Positions 1 through 6,947 are shown, counted from the stretch's first letter. The stretch: 14,664 bases of DNA from EsbW-18 sp964634615 (GCA_964634615.1 CAZWLQ010000018.1:1-14664), one strand, 5' to 3'. Program-made: numbers and translations. Notes: generated by a model from the sequence alone, not told the origin.

Positions 1-87
1 TGTTACGGGTTTCGAAATTCGTGCTTCGGATTTCCGCCTCTTGGTGGTCGTCTTGCTTACAATATATGTATCTAAAGAAACTTAGTT
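1..87. other. left-edge spacer downstream of smpB
   Basis: No supported gene and no clear terminator. Bases 10-37 (TTTCGAAATTCGTGCTTCGG and onward) have the quasi-repetitive TTCG/ATTCG look of some dispersed bacterial spacer repeats. The neighbouring gene lies outside the window. Confidence 0.3.
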
Positions 88-531
88 CTAACGATTTTTC
101 AATGAACGGCCGATATCTCGTTCTACCGCCTGCTTCGCAAGCTTTTCTCGCTTGTCTTCTTTTTTCTTACCGCGGACGACCGCAAGGGAGACCTTCAGAT
201 ATCGTCCTTTATTATACACCGAAATAGGCACTACTGTCAACCCCTTCTGTTTCTTGATATCGGCGAGCTTGGCGAGCTCGGTTCGTGAGAGGAGGAGGGT
301 GCGTGGCTGATGCTGGTCATACGTCTCCTTCATATTCTTTGGTTGGTAAGGCTGGATGTCCATATTGAGAAGTTCTGCTTTCGTACCGCTCACATCTACA
401 TACGCACCATCGAGCGACGCACGGTGCGCGCGAATAGATTTCACTTCGCTTCCAGACAAAACGATACCCGCCTCGATGGTTTCAAGGATCGTGTAGTCGC
501 GACGTACTTTTCTGTTCTCGATGCGTTCCAT
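88..531 (-). CDS. smpB: SsrA-binding protein SmpB
   Basis: SmpB binds tmRNA and brings it to stalled ribosomes for trans-translation, which frees the ribosome and tags the incomplete peptide. The 147-aa product has the family layout: an N-terminal NRKVRRDYTILETIEAGIVL segment followed by SGSEVKSIR, a central LLLSRTELAKL block, the VPISVYNKGRYLKVSLAVVRGKK strand region, and a basic tail EDKREKLAKQAVERDIGRSLKNR that in the family enters the decoding site. Length is normal. The ATG at 531 is chosen because the motif starts at once and a -10-like box lies 7 nt upstream, with no Shine-Dalgarno site, so the mRNA is probably leaderless. It is divergent from the gene at 631. The tmRNA itself is not in the window. 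The assignment is secure. Confidence 0.96.
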   Translation of the reverse strand: MERIENRKVRRDYTILETIEAGIVLSGSEVKSIRAHRASLDGAYVDVSGTKAELLNMDIQPYQPKNMKETYDQHQPRTLLLSRTELAKLADIKKQKGLTVVPISVYNKGRYLKVSLAVVRGKKKEDKREKLAKQAVERDIGRSLKNR

Positions 532-538
532 AAGAAGC

Positions 539-544
539 AGAATA
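539..544 (-). promoter_or_regulatory. -10 box of smpB, leaderless start
   Basis: On the minus strand TGA-TATTCT ends 7 nt before the smpB ATG. The TG one base before the box matches an extended -10. No convincing -35 is visible. The expected transcription start falls on or next to the start codon. Confidence 0.5.
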
Positions 545-571
545 TCAGATTGAGATTGAATATGCGCCTTC

Positions 572-599
572 TTGAATCGTCGAATAAAAGGTATACACT
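572..599 (+). promoter_or_regulatory. promoter of the 92-aa orphan gene
   Basis: TTGAAT (572-577) is followed after 16 nt by TACACT (594-599); TATACA at 592-597 is an alternative box with 14-nt spacing. Either would give a 5' UTR of roughly 25 nt before the start at 631, long enough to hold the Shine-Dalgarno site. Confidence 0.4.
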
Positions 600-630
600 G
601 CCATCAAGCTTGTTCACAAGGAGGCCACAC

Positions 631-909
631 ATGGAGAGCCCAAGACGGTCGCGACACAACATTCAAGTCCTCATCAAGGGAATGGGGGTACTGGTGCTAC
701 TCCCCGGAGATGCACCTCCGCCGGACTGGAGGAAGGTCAGCGAGATCATCCGCATTCCGGTCGTAGGCAAGGAGGAGGGAAGCTTCGAAAATGAGATTAG
801 GGGGATTCGGATGCTGGACGGGGCCGCTGGCGCTCCCACTCACAATGCCTTCCTCTCATATCTCGTCGAGAGAGCGTTGTTGGAAGTCGGCGTTCTGCGC
901 TATCACTGA
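631..909 (+). CDS. orphan protein, 92 aa, Shine-Dalgarno-led
   Basis: I do not recognise this protein. It starts MESPRRSRHNIQVLIKGMGVLVLLPGD and ends LSYLVERALLEVGVLRYH. The reading frame stays open upstream to 310, but the start is fixed at 631 by AAGGAGG at 618-624, ideally spaced 6 nt before the ATG. A promoter-like pair lies just upstream and a hairpin terminator (938-970) follows the stop, so it is a one-gene unit. Arginine is often encoded by AGA or AGG (4 of 9) and all three lysines by AAG, unlike the neighbouring ftsH. No signal peptide or clear membrane segment is seen. It is a small soluble protein of unknown function. Confidence 0.65.
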   Translation: MESPRRSRHNIQVLIKGMGVLVLLPGDAPPPDWRKVSEIIRIPVVGKEEGSFENEIRGIRMLDGAAGAPTHNAFLSYLVERALLEVGVLRYH

Positions 910-937
910 CTGCGATCCATCGATTCAAAACCTGCCC

Positions 938-974
938 ACGAAAGCCCACGCGCTTTTCGTGGGTCTTTCGTTTT
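938..974 (+). terminator. rho-independent terminator
   Basis: The hairpin pairs ACGAAAGCCCACG with CGTGGG-T-CTTTCGT, with one bulged T and a 7-nt loop, and is followed by a T run. It ends the transcript of the 92-aa orphan gene and separates it from ftsH. Confidence 0.8.
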
Positions 975-997
975 GTGCGGTCGGTAAAAGATTCCTG

Positions 998-1003
998 TAT
1001 ACT
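998..1003 (+). promoter_or_regulatory. -10 box of ftsH, leaderless start
   Basis: TATACT ends 9 nt before the ftsH ATG at 1013. No purine-rich Shine-Dalgarno site fits in between, and no good -35 is seen (TTGTGC at 973-978 is 19 nt away). Transcription should begin within a few bases of the start codon. Confidence 0.6.
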
Positions 1004-1012
1004 GGACAAACT

Positions 1013-2944
1013 ATGGCCAAGAAAAACCGACAACTTCCTCCACAAGCACCAGCTCCACAAAAGCCAAAACCGCCCCGTGTACCAAAAGGGAAGGGAGTCA
1101 ACCCAATTCTCTATAGCGTGCTCGTCTTTTTCCTCCTTGCGGGCGCATACACATTTCTTTCGCGAAATACCGAAACCACACAGATCGGCATCTCAACGCT
1201 GGCCTCACAGGTTGCATCGGGAACCGTTGAGTCAATTTTGATCGAAGGGAATGTCCTTACCATCACGACCAAAGATGGCGTCGAGCAGATTTCACAAAAA
1301 GAAAATGGCGCGAGCTTAAGTGAAACGTTGGCAGCGTATGGTGTCACCGCAGAGCAATTGCAGAGTGTATCGATTGAAGTGAAACAAGAATCCGGCGTGT
1401 GGTTTTGGATTTTGAATCTTGCACCGATTTTAATTCCACTCATCTTCATTGGATTTTTGATTTGGATGATGACGCGACAGGTGAAGGGGGCCGGCATGCA
1501 AGCATTTTCATTCGGTCAATCGAAGGCGCGCTTCTTTGATCCAAAAGACAAGCAGAAGGTGACGTTCGCGGACGTTGCCGGCGTGAAAGAAGCAAAAGAA
1601 GAGCTCCTTGAGATTGTCGATTTCTTGAAGAGTCCAAAAAAATTCGCGGACATCGGTGCGCGAATTCCAAAGGGTGTTCTTTTGATGGGTTCTCCTGGCA
1701 CAGGAAAGACGCTCCTTGCGCGTGCGGTTGCAGGTGAAGCGGGCGTTCCGTTTTTCTCCATCTCTGGTTCTGAATTCGTTGAGATGTTTGTCGGTGTCGG
1801 TGCGTCGCGTGTTCGTGATCTTTTCCAGAACGTGAAGCGTGCAGCACCAGCGATTATCTTCATCGATGAGATCGATGCGGTTGGTCGTGTACGTGGCACC
1901 GGCGTTGGCGGCGGCAACGACGAACGCGAACAAACACTCAATCAAATCTTGGTTGAAATGGATGGTTTTGAACCGTCTGAAGCGGTGATTGTGATGGCAG
2001 CAACCAACCGTCCTGACGTGCTCGACCCAGCGCTCCTTCGCCCTGGCCGATTTGACCGTCGCGTAAAGTTAGACCTTCCAGATCGCTCTGACCGCGAAGC
2101 GATTCTCGCCATTCACGCACGAAAGAAACCGCTTGCAGAAGATGTGGTTCTTCGCACAATCGCAGAACGTACACCAGGATTCTCCGGCGCTGATTTACAG
2201 TCGTTGATGAACGAGGCAGCGATTCTTGCAGCGCGCGAGAGCCGCACAAAAGTCGCGCAGTTTGATTTGATTCGCTCAATTGAAAAGGTGTTGCTAGGAC
2301 CCGAGCGTCGAAGCCACATTCTCTCTGACCGTGAAAAGAAAATCACTGCGTATCACGAGGCAGGACACGCGCTCGTCGCATCGGTGCTTTCTGAAGCCGA
2401 TCCGGTGCACAAAATCTCAATCATCTCTCGTGGTCATGCCGCGGGGTATACACTCGCGCTACCAATCGAAGAGAATCGTCTCTTCTCGAGCAAGGCATTT
2501 CTTGATCGCCTTGCGATGACGATGGGTGGTTACGCAACCGAAATGCTTATCTTTAATGACACCACCACCGGCCCAAGCAACGACTTGCAAGTCGCAACCG
2601 CAATTGCACGCGATATGGTGACACGCTACGGCATGTCTGATTTGGTTGGTCCCGTTGCGCTTGTTTCTGATGAAGGCCGCACACATGTCGGTGGCATTTT
2701 TGTTGAAGGTAAAGAGTATTCTGAACACATTGCATCGATTGTCGACAAAGAAGTCGCTCGTCTGGTGGGGGAGGCAAAGACACGAGCGCACGACGCGATT
2801 GTGAAGCACCGAGCCGCACTTGATGCGATTGTTACCGCGCTTATCGAAAAGGAGACCCTCGAACAACCCGAGTTTGAAGCCATTTTGACGGCGCACGGTA
2901 TTCCGGTGAAAAAGGACGCTAGCGTCGAGGCAAAAAAGGTATAA
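1013..2944 (+). CDS. ftsH: ATP-dependent zinc metalloprotease FtsH
   Basis: FtsH is a membrane-bound AAA+ protease that pulls out and degrades damaged or regulated membrane and cytosolic proteins as a hexamer. The 643-aa product has a basic, proline-rich cytoplasmic N-terminus, a membrane segment at about 31-49, an extracytoplasmic domain, a second membrane segment at about 133-153, then the AAA module: Walker A GSPGTGKT (226-233), pore loop MFVGVGASRV (258-267), Walker B IIFIDEID (281-288) and the second region of homology TNRPDVLDPALLRPGRFDR (331-349). The peptidase has HEAGH (448-452) and the third zinc ligand Asp in SND (524). All catalytic residues are present. An upstream start at 791 stays in frame but would cross the preceding terminator, so ATG 1013 is chosen. 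The stop codon overlaps the -10 box of the next gene. Confidence 0.97.
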   Translation: MAKKNRQLPPQAPAPQKPKPPRVPKGKGVNPILYSVLVFFLLAGAYTFLSRNTETTQIGISTLASQVASGTVESILIEGNVLTITTKDGVEQISQKENGASLSETLAAYGVTAEQLQSVSIEVKQESGVWFWILNLAPILIPLIFIGFLIWMMTRQVKGAGMQAFSFGQSKARFFDPKDKQKVTFADVAGVKEAKEELLEIVDFLKSPKKFADIGARIPKGVLLMGSPGTGKTLLARAVAGEAGVPFFSISGSEFVEMFVGVGASRVRDLFQNVKRAAPAIIFIDEIDAVGRVRGTGVGGGNDEREQTLNQILVEMDGFEPSEAVIVMAATNRPDVLDPALLRPGRFDRRVKLDLPDRSDREAILAIHARKKPLAEDVVLRTIAERTPGFSGADLQSLMNEAAILAARESRTKVAQFDLIRSIEKVLLGPERRSHILSDREKKITAYHEAGHALVASVLSEADPVHKISIISRGHAAGYTLALPIEENRLFSSKAFLDRLAMTMGGYATEMLIFNDTTTGPSNDLQVATAIARDMVTRYGMSDLVGPVALVSDEGRTHVGGIFVEGKEYSEHIASIVDKEVARLVGEAKTRAHDAIVKHRAALDAIVTALIEKETLEQPEFEAILTAHGIPVKKDASVEAKKV

Positions 2945-2945
2945 T
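2940..2945 (+). promoter_or_regulatory. -10 box overlapping the ftsH stop codon
   Basis: A consensus TATAAT overlaps the ftsH stop codon (2942-2944) and ends 10 nt before the ATG of the next gene at 2956. No -35 or Shine-Dalgarno site is apparent. A leaderless transcript of the 172-aa gene can start here, in addition to any read-through from ftsH. Confidence 0.6.
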
Positions 2946-2955
2946 ATTTTTGTAT

Positions 2956-3474
2956 ATGTCACCAGAACAACCACCACAAGAGAACTCCGGTTTTGCTTCC
3001 GAATACGTTGAGACACCGACAGAGACTCCGCTTGATGAGGCAACTAAGGAAAGAATAAGACAAGACTACGAAAAACTCCTTGCTGCTCGAGGCGAAACAA
3101 ACACTGCTTTCACAGAGCCAGAAATTGAATCGCCTGAACGGACTCTTGCGATAACTCGTAATACAGACGCAAAAACAAACACCGTTACCGGAGTTTCTCG
3201 CGATACAATTCCAACTCGCGAGATGACAAGAGATGAGCAGCGAGAACAGGATCTTGAAAGAATCGCAGAACACTACGAGGGCGGTTTTGAGGAAGCATTC
3301 AATAATCCTAGGGATCTGGTAGAGAGAATGTTTAAATTAAACCACTTTACAGAAGCTGAAGTGAAGGATAGGACTGCACTTAATTTCGTTAAAAGCAGAA
3401 GGGACTCTCTTTTAATTAAGCGTGGTTTGATGAAGGCAAAAAGTCGACACAACCCTCTTTTGGGCCCGCAATAG
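2956..3474 (+). CDS. charged hypothetical protein, 172 aa
   Basis: I do not recognise a family. The product is hydrophilic and rich in Glu, Thr and Arg. An N-terminal stretch to about residue 85, probably disordered, is followed by a more ordered, likely helical C-terminal part running from about MTRDEQREQDLERIAEHYEGGFEEAF through NNPRDLVERMFKLNHFTEAEVKDRTALNFVKSRRDSLL, and a basic end (KAKSRHNPLLGPQ). There is no signal peptide or membrane segment. ATG 2956 is preferred to the TTG two codons upstream because of its position after the -10 box. It follows ftsH by 11 nt, so it may also be co-transcribed. Its codons are more AT-rich and use AGA more than ftsH does. A perfect hairpin follows the stop. 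Function unknown. Confidence 0.8.
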   Translation: MSPEQPPQENSGFASEYVETPTETPLDEATKERIRQDYEKLLAARGETNTAFTEPEIESPERTLAITRNTDAKTNTVTGVSRDTIPTREMTRDEQREQDLERIAEHYEGGFEEAFNNPRDLVERMFKLNHFTEAEVKDRTALNFVKSRRDSLLIKRGLMKAKSRHNPLLGPQ

Positions 3475-3497
3475 ACTCCTTCAGAAGAAACTCCTTG

Positions 3498-3522
3498 CAA
3501 TACCACACGATGTGTGGTATTG
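3498..3522 (+). terminator. hairpin terminator after the 172-aa gene
   Basis: A perfect 11-bp stem, CAATACCACAC / GTGTGGTATTG, with a 3-nt loop is followed by TTCTTA. It ends the ftsH to 172-aa gene transcript. The T tract is imperfect, so efficiency is uncertain. Confidence 0.6.
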
Positions 3523-3656
3523 TTCTTAGTACCAGTTTTGTTCTATAGATTTCCGTTAGGTTTTTCCTCCTTTGTGAGGGTAGTCAGGTAACCTCGATGT
3601 TCTATACAGCAATCTGAGGTTATCACTATCCGCGCTCTCTGTTTTTTCAGGTCGCG
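3523..3656. other. spacer before the DEAD-box helicase gene
   Basis: No supported reading frame. A 7-bp inverted repeat, TAACCTC (3590-3596) and GAGGTTA (3617-3623), could form a hairpin with a loop of about 20 nt. Otherwise nothing is recognised. Confidence 0.4.
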
Positions 3657-3662
3657 CATAAT
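3657..3662 (+). promoter_or_regulatory. -10 box of DEAD-box gene, leaderless start
   Basis: CATAAT ends 7 nt before the helicase ATG at 3670. There is no Shine-Dalgarno site and no clear -35. Confidence 0.5.
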
Positions 3663-3669
3663 CACACAT

Positions 3670-4989
3670 ATGTATTCATCATCCCGAAAGACGGGAATCC
3701 GACGCGTTGTTAACTCACGCATCAGAGACCCATTCGAACGCCGAGGTCCCGCACGTGGCGGTCCTTCACGCGGAAGCTCACAAGGAGCATCAGCAGGTTC
3801 ATACAATCGTCGTCCATCAGCTGGACGCGGCGGTTTTGGCGGTGGCCGAGGAGGTGCCGGTAACGGACGCCGTCGTGGTGCCGGCCAGTACATCGACATC
3901 GCGAAGTTCGTCCACACACCGGTTGAAACGACGCACACCGAAGCGCCAGAGACACCACGTCCCTTCGCGCACTTGATGCTCTCGCCACGCATGATTCAGC
4001 TTCTTGAGTCGAAGGGCTACGCAAACGCCACCCCGATTCAGTTCGAAGCAATTCCATACATCCTCGAAGGCCGCGACCTCATCGGCAAAGCAAACACCGG
4101 AACAGGCAAAACCGCCGCATTCCTCCTGCCATTGATTGAAAAGCTTTCACTTGATCCAAAAGAACACGCGCTCATCATTGCACCGACCCGCGAACTTGCG
4201 ATGCAGATTGAAGCAGAATTGAAAAAGTTCTGCCAAGGTCTTCCGCTCTTTGCTGCGGTCTGTGTTGGTGGTATGCCGATTGGAAAACAAATCGCCGACC
4301 TTCGTCGTGCGCCTGCGTTTGTTATCGGTACGGTGGGTCGCATCAAAGATCTCGCAGAAAAGAAAGCGCTTCCGCTCTCTGCATTCGGCTACGTCGTCCT
4401 TGACGAAGTTGATCAGATGCTCGACATGGGATTCGTTGACGACATCACGCGCATCATGAAATCGGTTCGCGAAGAACGCCAAACGCTCTTCTTTTCGGCA
4501 ACTATGCCACCGAAGATTCGTGAGCTTACTGCAAAGTTCTTGAAAGACCCTGTTGCTGTTGAAATCGCAGCACCGCACAAGACCGTGAACATCAAGCAAG
4601 ACATTGTTCGTGTTGCGGATCGCGCAAAGAAATTTGAAGAATTGGAACGCCTTTTGATGCGTCCAGAACTTGAGAAGGTGCTTGTGTTCTCTGAAACCAA
4701 GCGTGACGTGGAGCGTCTCGCTGTTGAGCTCAATAAGCGTGGATTCTCTGCAGAATCGATTCATGGTGACAAACGTCAGCGTGAGCGAACACGCTCGCTT
4801 ACACTCTTCCGCGACGGCAAAGCAAAGATTCTCGTTGCAACAGACGTTGCTGCACGAGGACTCGACATCAAAGATATTTCACACGTCATCAACTATACCG
4901 TTCCACAGACCTACGAAGACTACGTCCACCGCATCGGCCGAACCGGCCGTGCAGGGAAGGGGGGTGCTGCCTACACCTTCGTCGAGTAA
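3670..4989 (+). CDS. DEAD-box RNA helicase with N-terminal RGG tail
   Basis: This is an ATP-dependent RNA helicase that would unwind RNA duplexes, for example in ribosome assembly, mRNA decay or cold adaptation. The 439-aa product opens with an Arg/Gly-rich low-complexity region (about 20-72, with RGG repeats), followed by the full set of motifs: Q motif (GYANATPIQ, Gln 124), Walker A ANTGTGKT (141-148), PTRELA (172-177), GG (200-201), TVGR (221-224), DEVD in place of DEAD (245-248), SAT (276-278), motif IV near 337-343, TDVAARGLD (391-399) and HRIGRTGRAG (420-429). The RGG tail is usually C-terminal in bacterial relatives. The protein stops at GGAAYTFVE, only ten residues after motif VI, so the last strand and helix of the second RecA domain look shortened. 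The stop lies next to repeat-rich spacer. The specific role cannot be told. Confidence 0.93.
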   Translation: MYSSSRKTGIRRVVNSRIRDPFERRGPARGGPSRGSSQGASAGSYNRRPSAGRGGFGGGRGGAGNGRRRGAGQYIDIAKFVHTPVETTHTEAPETPRPFAHLMLSPRMIQLLESKGYANATPIQFEAIPYILEGRDLIGKANTGTGKTAAFLLPLIEKLSLDPKEHALIIAPTRELAMQIEAELKKFCQGLPLFAAVCVGGMPIGKQIADLRRAPAFVIGTVGRIKDLAEKKALPLSAFGYVVLDEVDQMLDMGFVDDITRIMKSVREERQTLFFSATMPPKIRELTAKFLKDPVAVEIAAPHKTVNIKQDIVRVADRAKKFEELERLLMRPELEKVLVFSETKRDVERLAVELNKRGFSAESIHGDKRQRERTRSLTLFRDGKAKILVATDVAARGLDIKDISHVINYTVPQTYEDYVHRIGRTGRAGKGGAAYTFVE

Positions 4990-5046
4990 CGCGGAACTCG
5001 CGCCTGCCTGCCGGCAGGCAGGGACAGTACACAGACAGACGCGGAA
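4990..5046. repeat. GCGGA mini-repeat patch with 20-bp palindrome
   Basis: Immediately after the helicase stop are ACGCGGAAC (4989-4997), a perfect palindrome at 5003-5022 (CCTGCCTGCC then GGCAGGCAGG), and GACGCGGAAA (5038-5047). The same GCGGA core recurs several times inside recG. The palindrome resembles small dispersed palindromes I recall from CPR intergenic DNA, but that recollection could not be checked here. Confidence 0.5.
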
Positions 5047-5079
5047 AATACCGCCTTGCCAGAGATGGTGGGCGGTATT
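5047..5079 (+). terminator. weak hairpin, possible helicase terminator
   Basis: AATACCGCC pairs with GGCGGTATT around a 15-nt loop. The tract that follows (GACGTTT) is short, and the 3' arm overlaps the -35 of the next gene, so the hairpin may act as a boundary or an operator-like site instead. Confidence 0.4.
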
Positions 5080-5106
5080 GACGTTTAAAAATTCTTCTGG
5101 CAATGT
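5078..5106 (+). promoter_or_regulatory. promoter of the Sm-like micro-operon
   Basis: TTGACG (5078-5083) is followed after exactly 17 nt by a weak -10, CAATGT (5101-5106). The predicted 5' UTR is about 50 nt. Within it CATCCGT pairs with ACGGATG (5131-5151), a 7-bp hairpin that ends one base before the ribosome-binding purine run. Confidence 0.45.
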
Positions 5107-5164
5107 TCAGTTCAGATCAACTACGGCTTCCATCCGTCCGAAACACGGATGAGAAAGGACAGCG

Positions 5165-5398
5165 ATGCCAACGCCCCGAAGGAAGACCTCTCTCGTCAGA
5201 CGAACTCTGCTCAAGAAGGAGGTCGAAATCTTTTTCACCGCAGGAGAAGACCATCTGTTTGGGAAAGTCATTGCAATCGAAGGTGATTTCCTTGTTCTAG
5301 AAACAAAGGATGCAAACGAGCAGGTGAGATACCTCATCAACTACACGACTTCCAACGTCGTCTCCATCAGAAACGTGGTCAAAACCTTCTTTCATTGA
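5165..5398 (+). CDS. small protein, 77 aa, possible Sm/Hfq-like fold
   Basis: The function is not established. After a basic N-terminus (MPTPRRKTSLVRRTLLKKE) the sequence alternates in a way that suggests five short strands: VEIFFTAGEDHLFGKVIAIEGDFLVLETKD, then VRYLINYTTSNVVSIRNV. The spacing of the internal Gly residues and the closing YLINYTTSNVVSIR are reminiscent of the two Sm motifs of Hfq, so an RNA-binding Sm-like protein is one possibility. Identity is too low to call by eye, and other small beta-barrels fit. The ATG at 5165 is set by the purine run GAGAAAGGA (5151-5159) 5 nt upstream. Its stop overlaps the start of a 35-codon membrane peptide (TGATG), which suggests translational coupling. 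Arginine is encoded by AGA or AGG in 4 of 6 cases. Confidence 0.75.
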   Translation: MPTPRRKTSLVRRTLLKKEVEIFFTAGEDHLFGKVIAIEGDFLVLETKDANEQVRYLINYTTSNVVSIRNVVKTFFH

Positions 5399-5505
5399 TG
5401 AGCGAGAAGAAGGGATGGCCGTCATCACACTCCATAGAAGTTCCTCTGCTCATTTGGTTCATCATCTTCGTCGTCATACCCCTGACCTGCAAGGCGTGCT
5501 CGTAA
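5398..5505 (+). CDS. 35-aa single-pass membrane peptide
   Basis: This short frame starts at the ATG that overlaps the preceding stop codon by one base (TGATG) and reads MSEKKGWPSSHSIEVPLL, then IWFIIFVVIPLTCKACS and a stop. It has a charged N-terminus, one hydrophobic segment at about residues 15-30, and a Cys-X2-Cys at the C-terminus. The 1-nt overlap, the GAGAAGAAGG purine stretch just inside the frame and the terminator 28 nt downstream support a real second gene of a micro-operon. It could be a membrane anchor or partner for the 77-aa protein, or a regulatory peptide. No homology was tested. Confidence 0.5.
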   Translation: MSEKKGWPSSHSIEVPLLIWFIIFVVIPLTCKACS

Positions 5506-5532
5506 GCGACGCCGCTCTTTCACCCCGCAACG

Positions 5533-5570
5533 GCCCCGCGCTGTTTGCGGGGCTTGTTGTTTCTATTTTT
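5533..5570 (+). terminator. rho-independent terminator
   Basis: GCCCCGC (5533-5539) pairs with GCGGGGC (5547-5553) around a 7-nt loop and is followed by a T-rich tract to 5570. It ends the micro-operon, just past the 3' end of the convergent toroid gene. An alternative longer pairing, CCCCGCAA with TTGCGGGG, is also possible. Confidence 0.75.
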
Positions 5571-6717
5571 GGTTTTCGATGCGGTCGAAGGCGAGCAGCG
5601 CAGAGATATTGTGTTGGACGTAGTCAATGCGGATGTCGTACTCATCGAGCGTCTCGTGGAATCCACCGATGGTTTCGCGCGGTGCGCCAATTTCTCGAAC
5701 TTTTTGTGAGGTGAATTGCGTACGGAGTGTAAAATCAATACCGGCTTTCATCGCGTCTTTAGTGATCATGGCGTATGCGAGGTCGCCAGAGCGCATGAAT
5801 ATTTTGTACGCGGCACCCAATCCTTCATTTCTCGTTGCGGTTGGTGTTGAGCGCGGAGGATTGTAGTATCCGCCATTCCAGTCTTCCTGCTCACCGGTTA
5901 ATCCTTTGTGCTGTATTGAAACAATTGCATTCACTAAGCGCTTGGTGTGTTCGAGATAGTCAGGTTTTTGTTCATCCGCATACAATTCATTCAACGCGTA
6001 GAGCATCCAGTGATCGTGGGGGAGATCATTCGTCGCAATGTTTTTGTCTCGCACGTTGATGATCCAATCTGCCCCTTTGTGTGCAGCGCTCATCCATGTT
6101 GCATCGTTCGTGAGTTCCGAAAGTCGGGCGAGTCCAAACATTGCTTCGCCGGGATAGTATTCAGAGACAAAGTCAGAATCGGGTACCCCCTTCGCATCCA
6201 TTTTGTAGAAAAGAAACTCACCGTTTTTTGCTTGGATTGCTGTGATGAAGCGTGCGATGCCTTCTGCGGTTGCGAGATCGTCACGAGAATCAGTGACGCT
6301 CATATATTTTGTGAACGCAAGGAGCGCAAGACCGTTGCCACCAAGTTTTATTTCATTTCCCTCAATCACACAGGACGCATCTTTATACACAGGGCAGGGG
6401 ATGATGGACTCGCGGAGGTAGTGGAGCGCACGTTCTGCGGATTTTAAATACTTGGTGTCATTCGTTGCCTCATAGAGCTCAAGCAGTGCATATGTTGTGC
6501 CTGCGTGACGGAGAATGTTGTACGAATCTGATTCTTCATCCTTGACTGGGTCGTACTCATACACAAATGAACCGTCCTCGTGCATGTGGGACGCAAGGTA
6601 CTCGCCACCGAGCTTTGCGGCGGTGAGATACTTTGAACCACCAAAAAAGAGACTGGCCATAACAATTAATATGATGCCTGCGGCGGCAAGAATAAGGGGA
6701 AAGTTCTTTTTGTTCAT
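5563..6717 (-). CDS. membrane-anchored alpha-toroid protein
   Basis: The 384-aa product has a short basic N-terminus (MNKKNF) and one membrane segment at about 7-26, so it is probably anchored with its body outside the cell. The body has repeated helical hairpins with aromatic and Gly-rich loops (YLASHMHEDGSFVYEYD, LRHAGTTYALLELYEATNDTKYLKSAERAL, LGGNGLALLAFTKY, YYPGEAMFGLARLSELTND, WMLYALNELY, then GGYYNPPRS, TATRNEGLGAAY), the pattern of alpha/alpha toroid or six-hairpin glycosidase-like proteins. A role in cell-envelope polysaccharide processing is plausible but inferred; no catalytic residues can be named with confidence. ATG 6717 is chosen because a TATACT box lies 7 nt upstream. A GTG 11 codons earlier stays in frame but would place the -10 box inside the gene. 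Confidence 0.8.
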   Translation of the reverse strand: MNKKNFPLILAAAGIILIVMASLFFGGSKYLTAAKLGGEYLASHMHEDGSFVYEYDPVKDEESDSYNILRHAGTTYALLELYEATNDTKYLKSAERALHYLRESIIPCPVYKDASCVIEGNEIKLGGNGLALLAFTKYMSVTDSRDDLATAEGIARFITAIQAKNGEFLFYKMDAKGVPDSDFVSEYYPGEAMFGLARLSELTNDATWMSAAHKGADWIINVRDKNIATNDLPHDHWMLYALNELYADEQKPDYLEHTKRLVNAIVSIQHKGLTGEQEDWNGGYYNPPRSTPTATRNEGLGAAYKIFMRSGDLAYAMITKDAMKAGIDFTLRTQFTSQKVREIGAPRETIGGFHETLDEYDIRIDYVQHNISALLAFDRIENQK

Positions 6718-6724
6718 AGAGATG

Positions 6725-6730
6725 AGTATA
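6725..6730 (-). promoter_or_regulatory. -10 box of toroid gene, leaderless start
   Basis: On the minus strand TATACT ends 7 nt before the ATG at 6717. There is no Shine-Dalgarno site. A weak -35-like TTCGTG sits 17 nt upstream. Confidence 0.6.
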
Positions 6731-6783
6731 GCAAGCGTACCTGTCGTCACGAATCACTAAGCCTTTTGTTCGCATCTCATGCT

Positions 6784-6832
6784 CCAAAAGTCTAAGTGTT
6801 CGCGATTCTTACAGAATCTGTACACCTTTTGG
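6784..6832. repeat. nested inverted repeat in spacer
   Basis: Three nested pairings share one centre: CCAAAAG/CTTTTGG (6784-6790, 6826-6832), GTGT/ACAC (6796-6799, 6822-6825) and GATTCT/AGAATC (6804-6809, 6813-6818, 3-nt loop). They could form one long stem with internal loops on either strand. The role is unknown. The rest of the 6731-6947 spacer shows only a 15-bp palindrome at 6913-6927 (TGTCGCA-G-TGCGACA) and no supported gene. Confidence 0.5.
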
Positions 6833-6947
6833 ATACTTTTCTACACGCTATTCGAAAAATCTCTCAAAAGGTCTTGCGAAGCTCCAAGTATTCGCTTCTC
6901 ACCCGCCTCGCCTGTCGCAGTGCGACATGGCTCCGGCCCGGACAGCT

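Noticed and set aside
1..531. tmRNA gene next to smpB
   Set aside because: No tmRNA acceptor or T-arm pairing or tag reading frame was found in the flanking bases that are visible.
310..630. Upstream extension of the 92-aa gene
   Set aside because: It lies antisense over smpB, and the strong AAGGAGG fixes the start at 631.
791..1012. In-frame N-terminal extension of FtsH by 74 codons
   Set aside because: It would begin inside the 92-aa gene and translate through a clear terminator (938-970); FtsH features and the -10 box fit the ATG at 1013.
5415..5714. 99-aa reading frame on the + strand
   Set aside because: It crosses a terminator and the end of the convergent toroid gene. The 35-codon frame starting at 5398 explains this stretch better.
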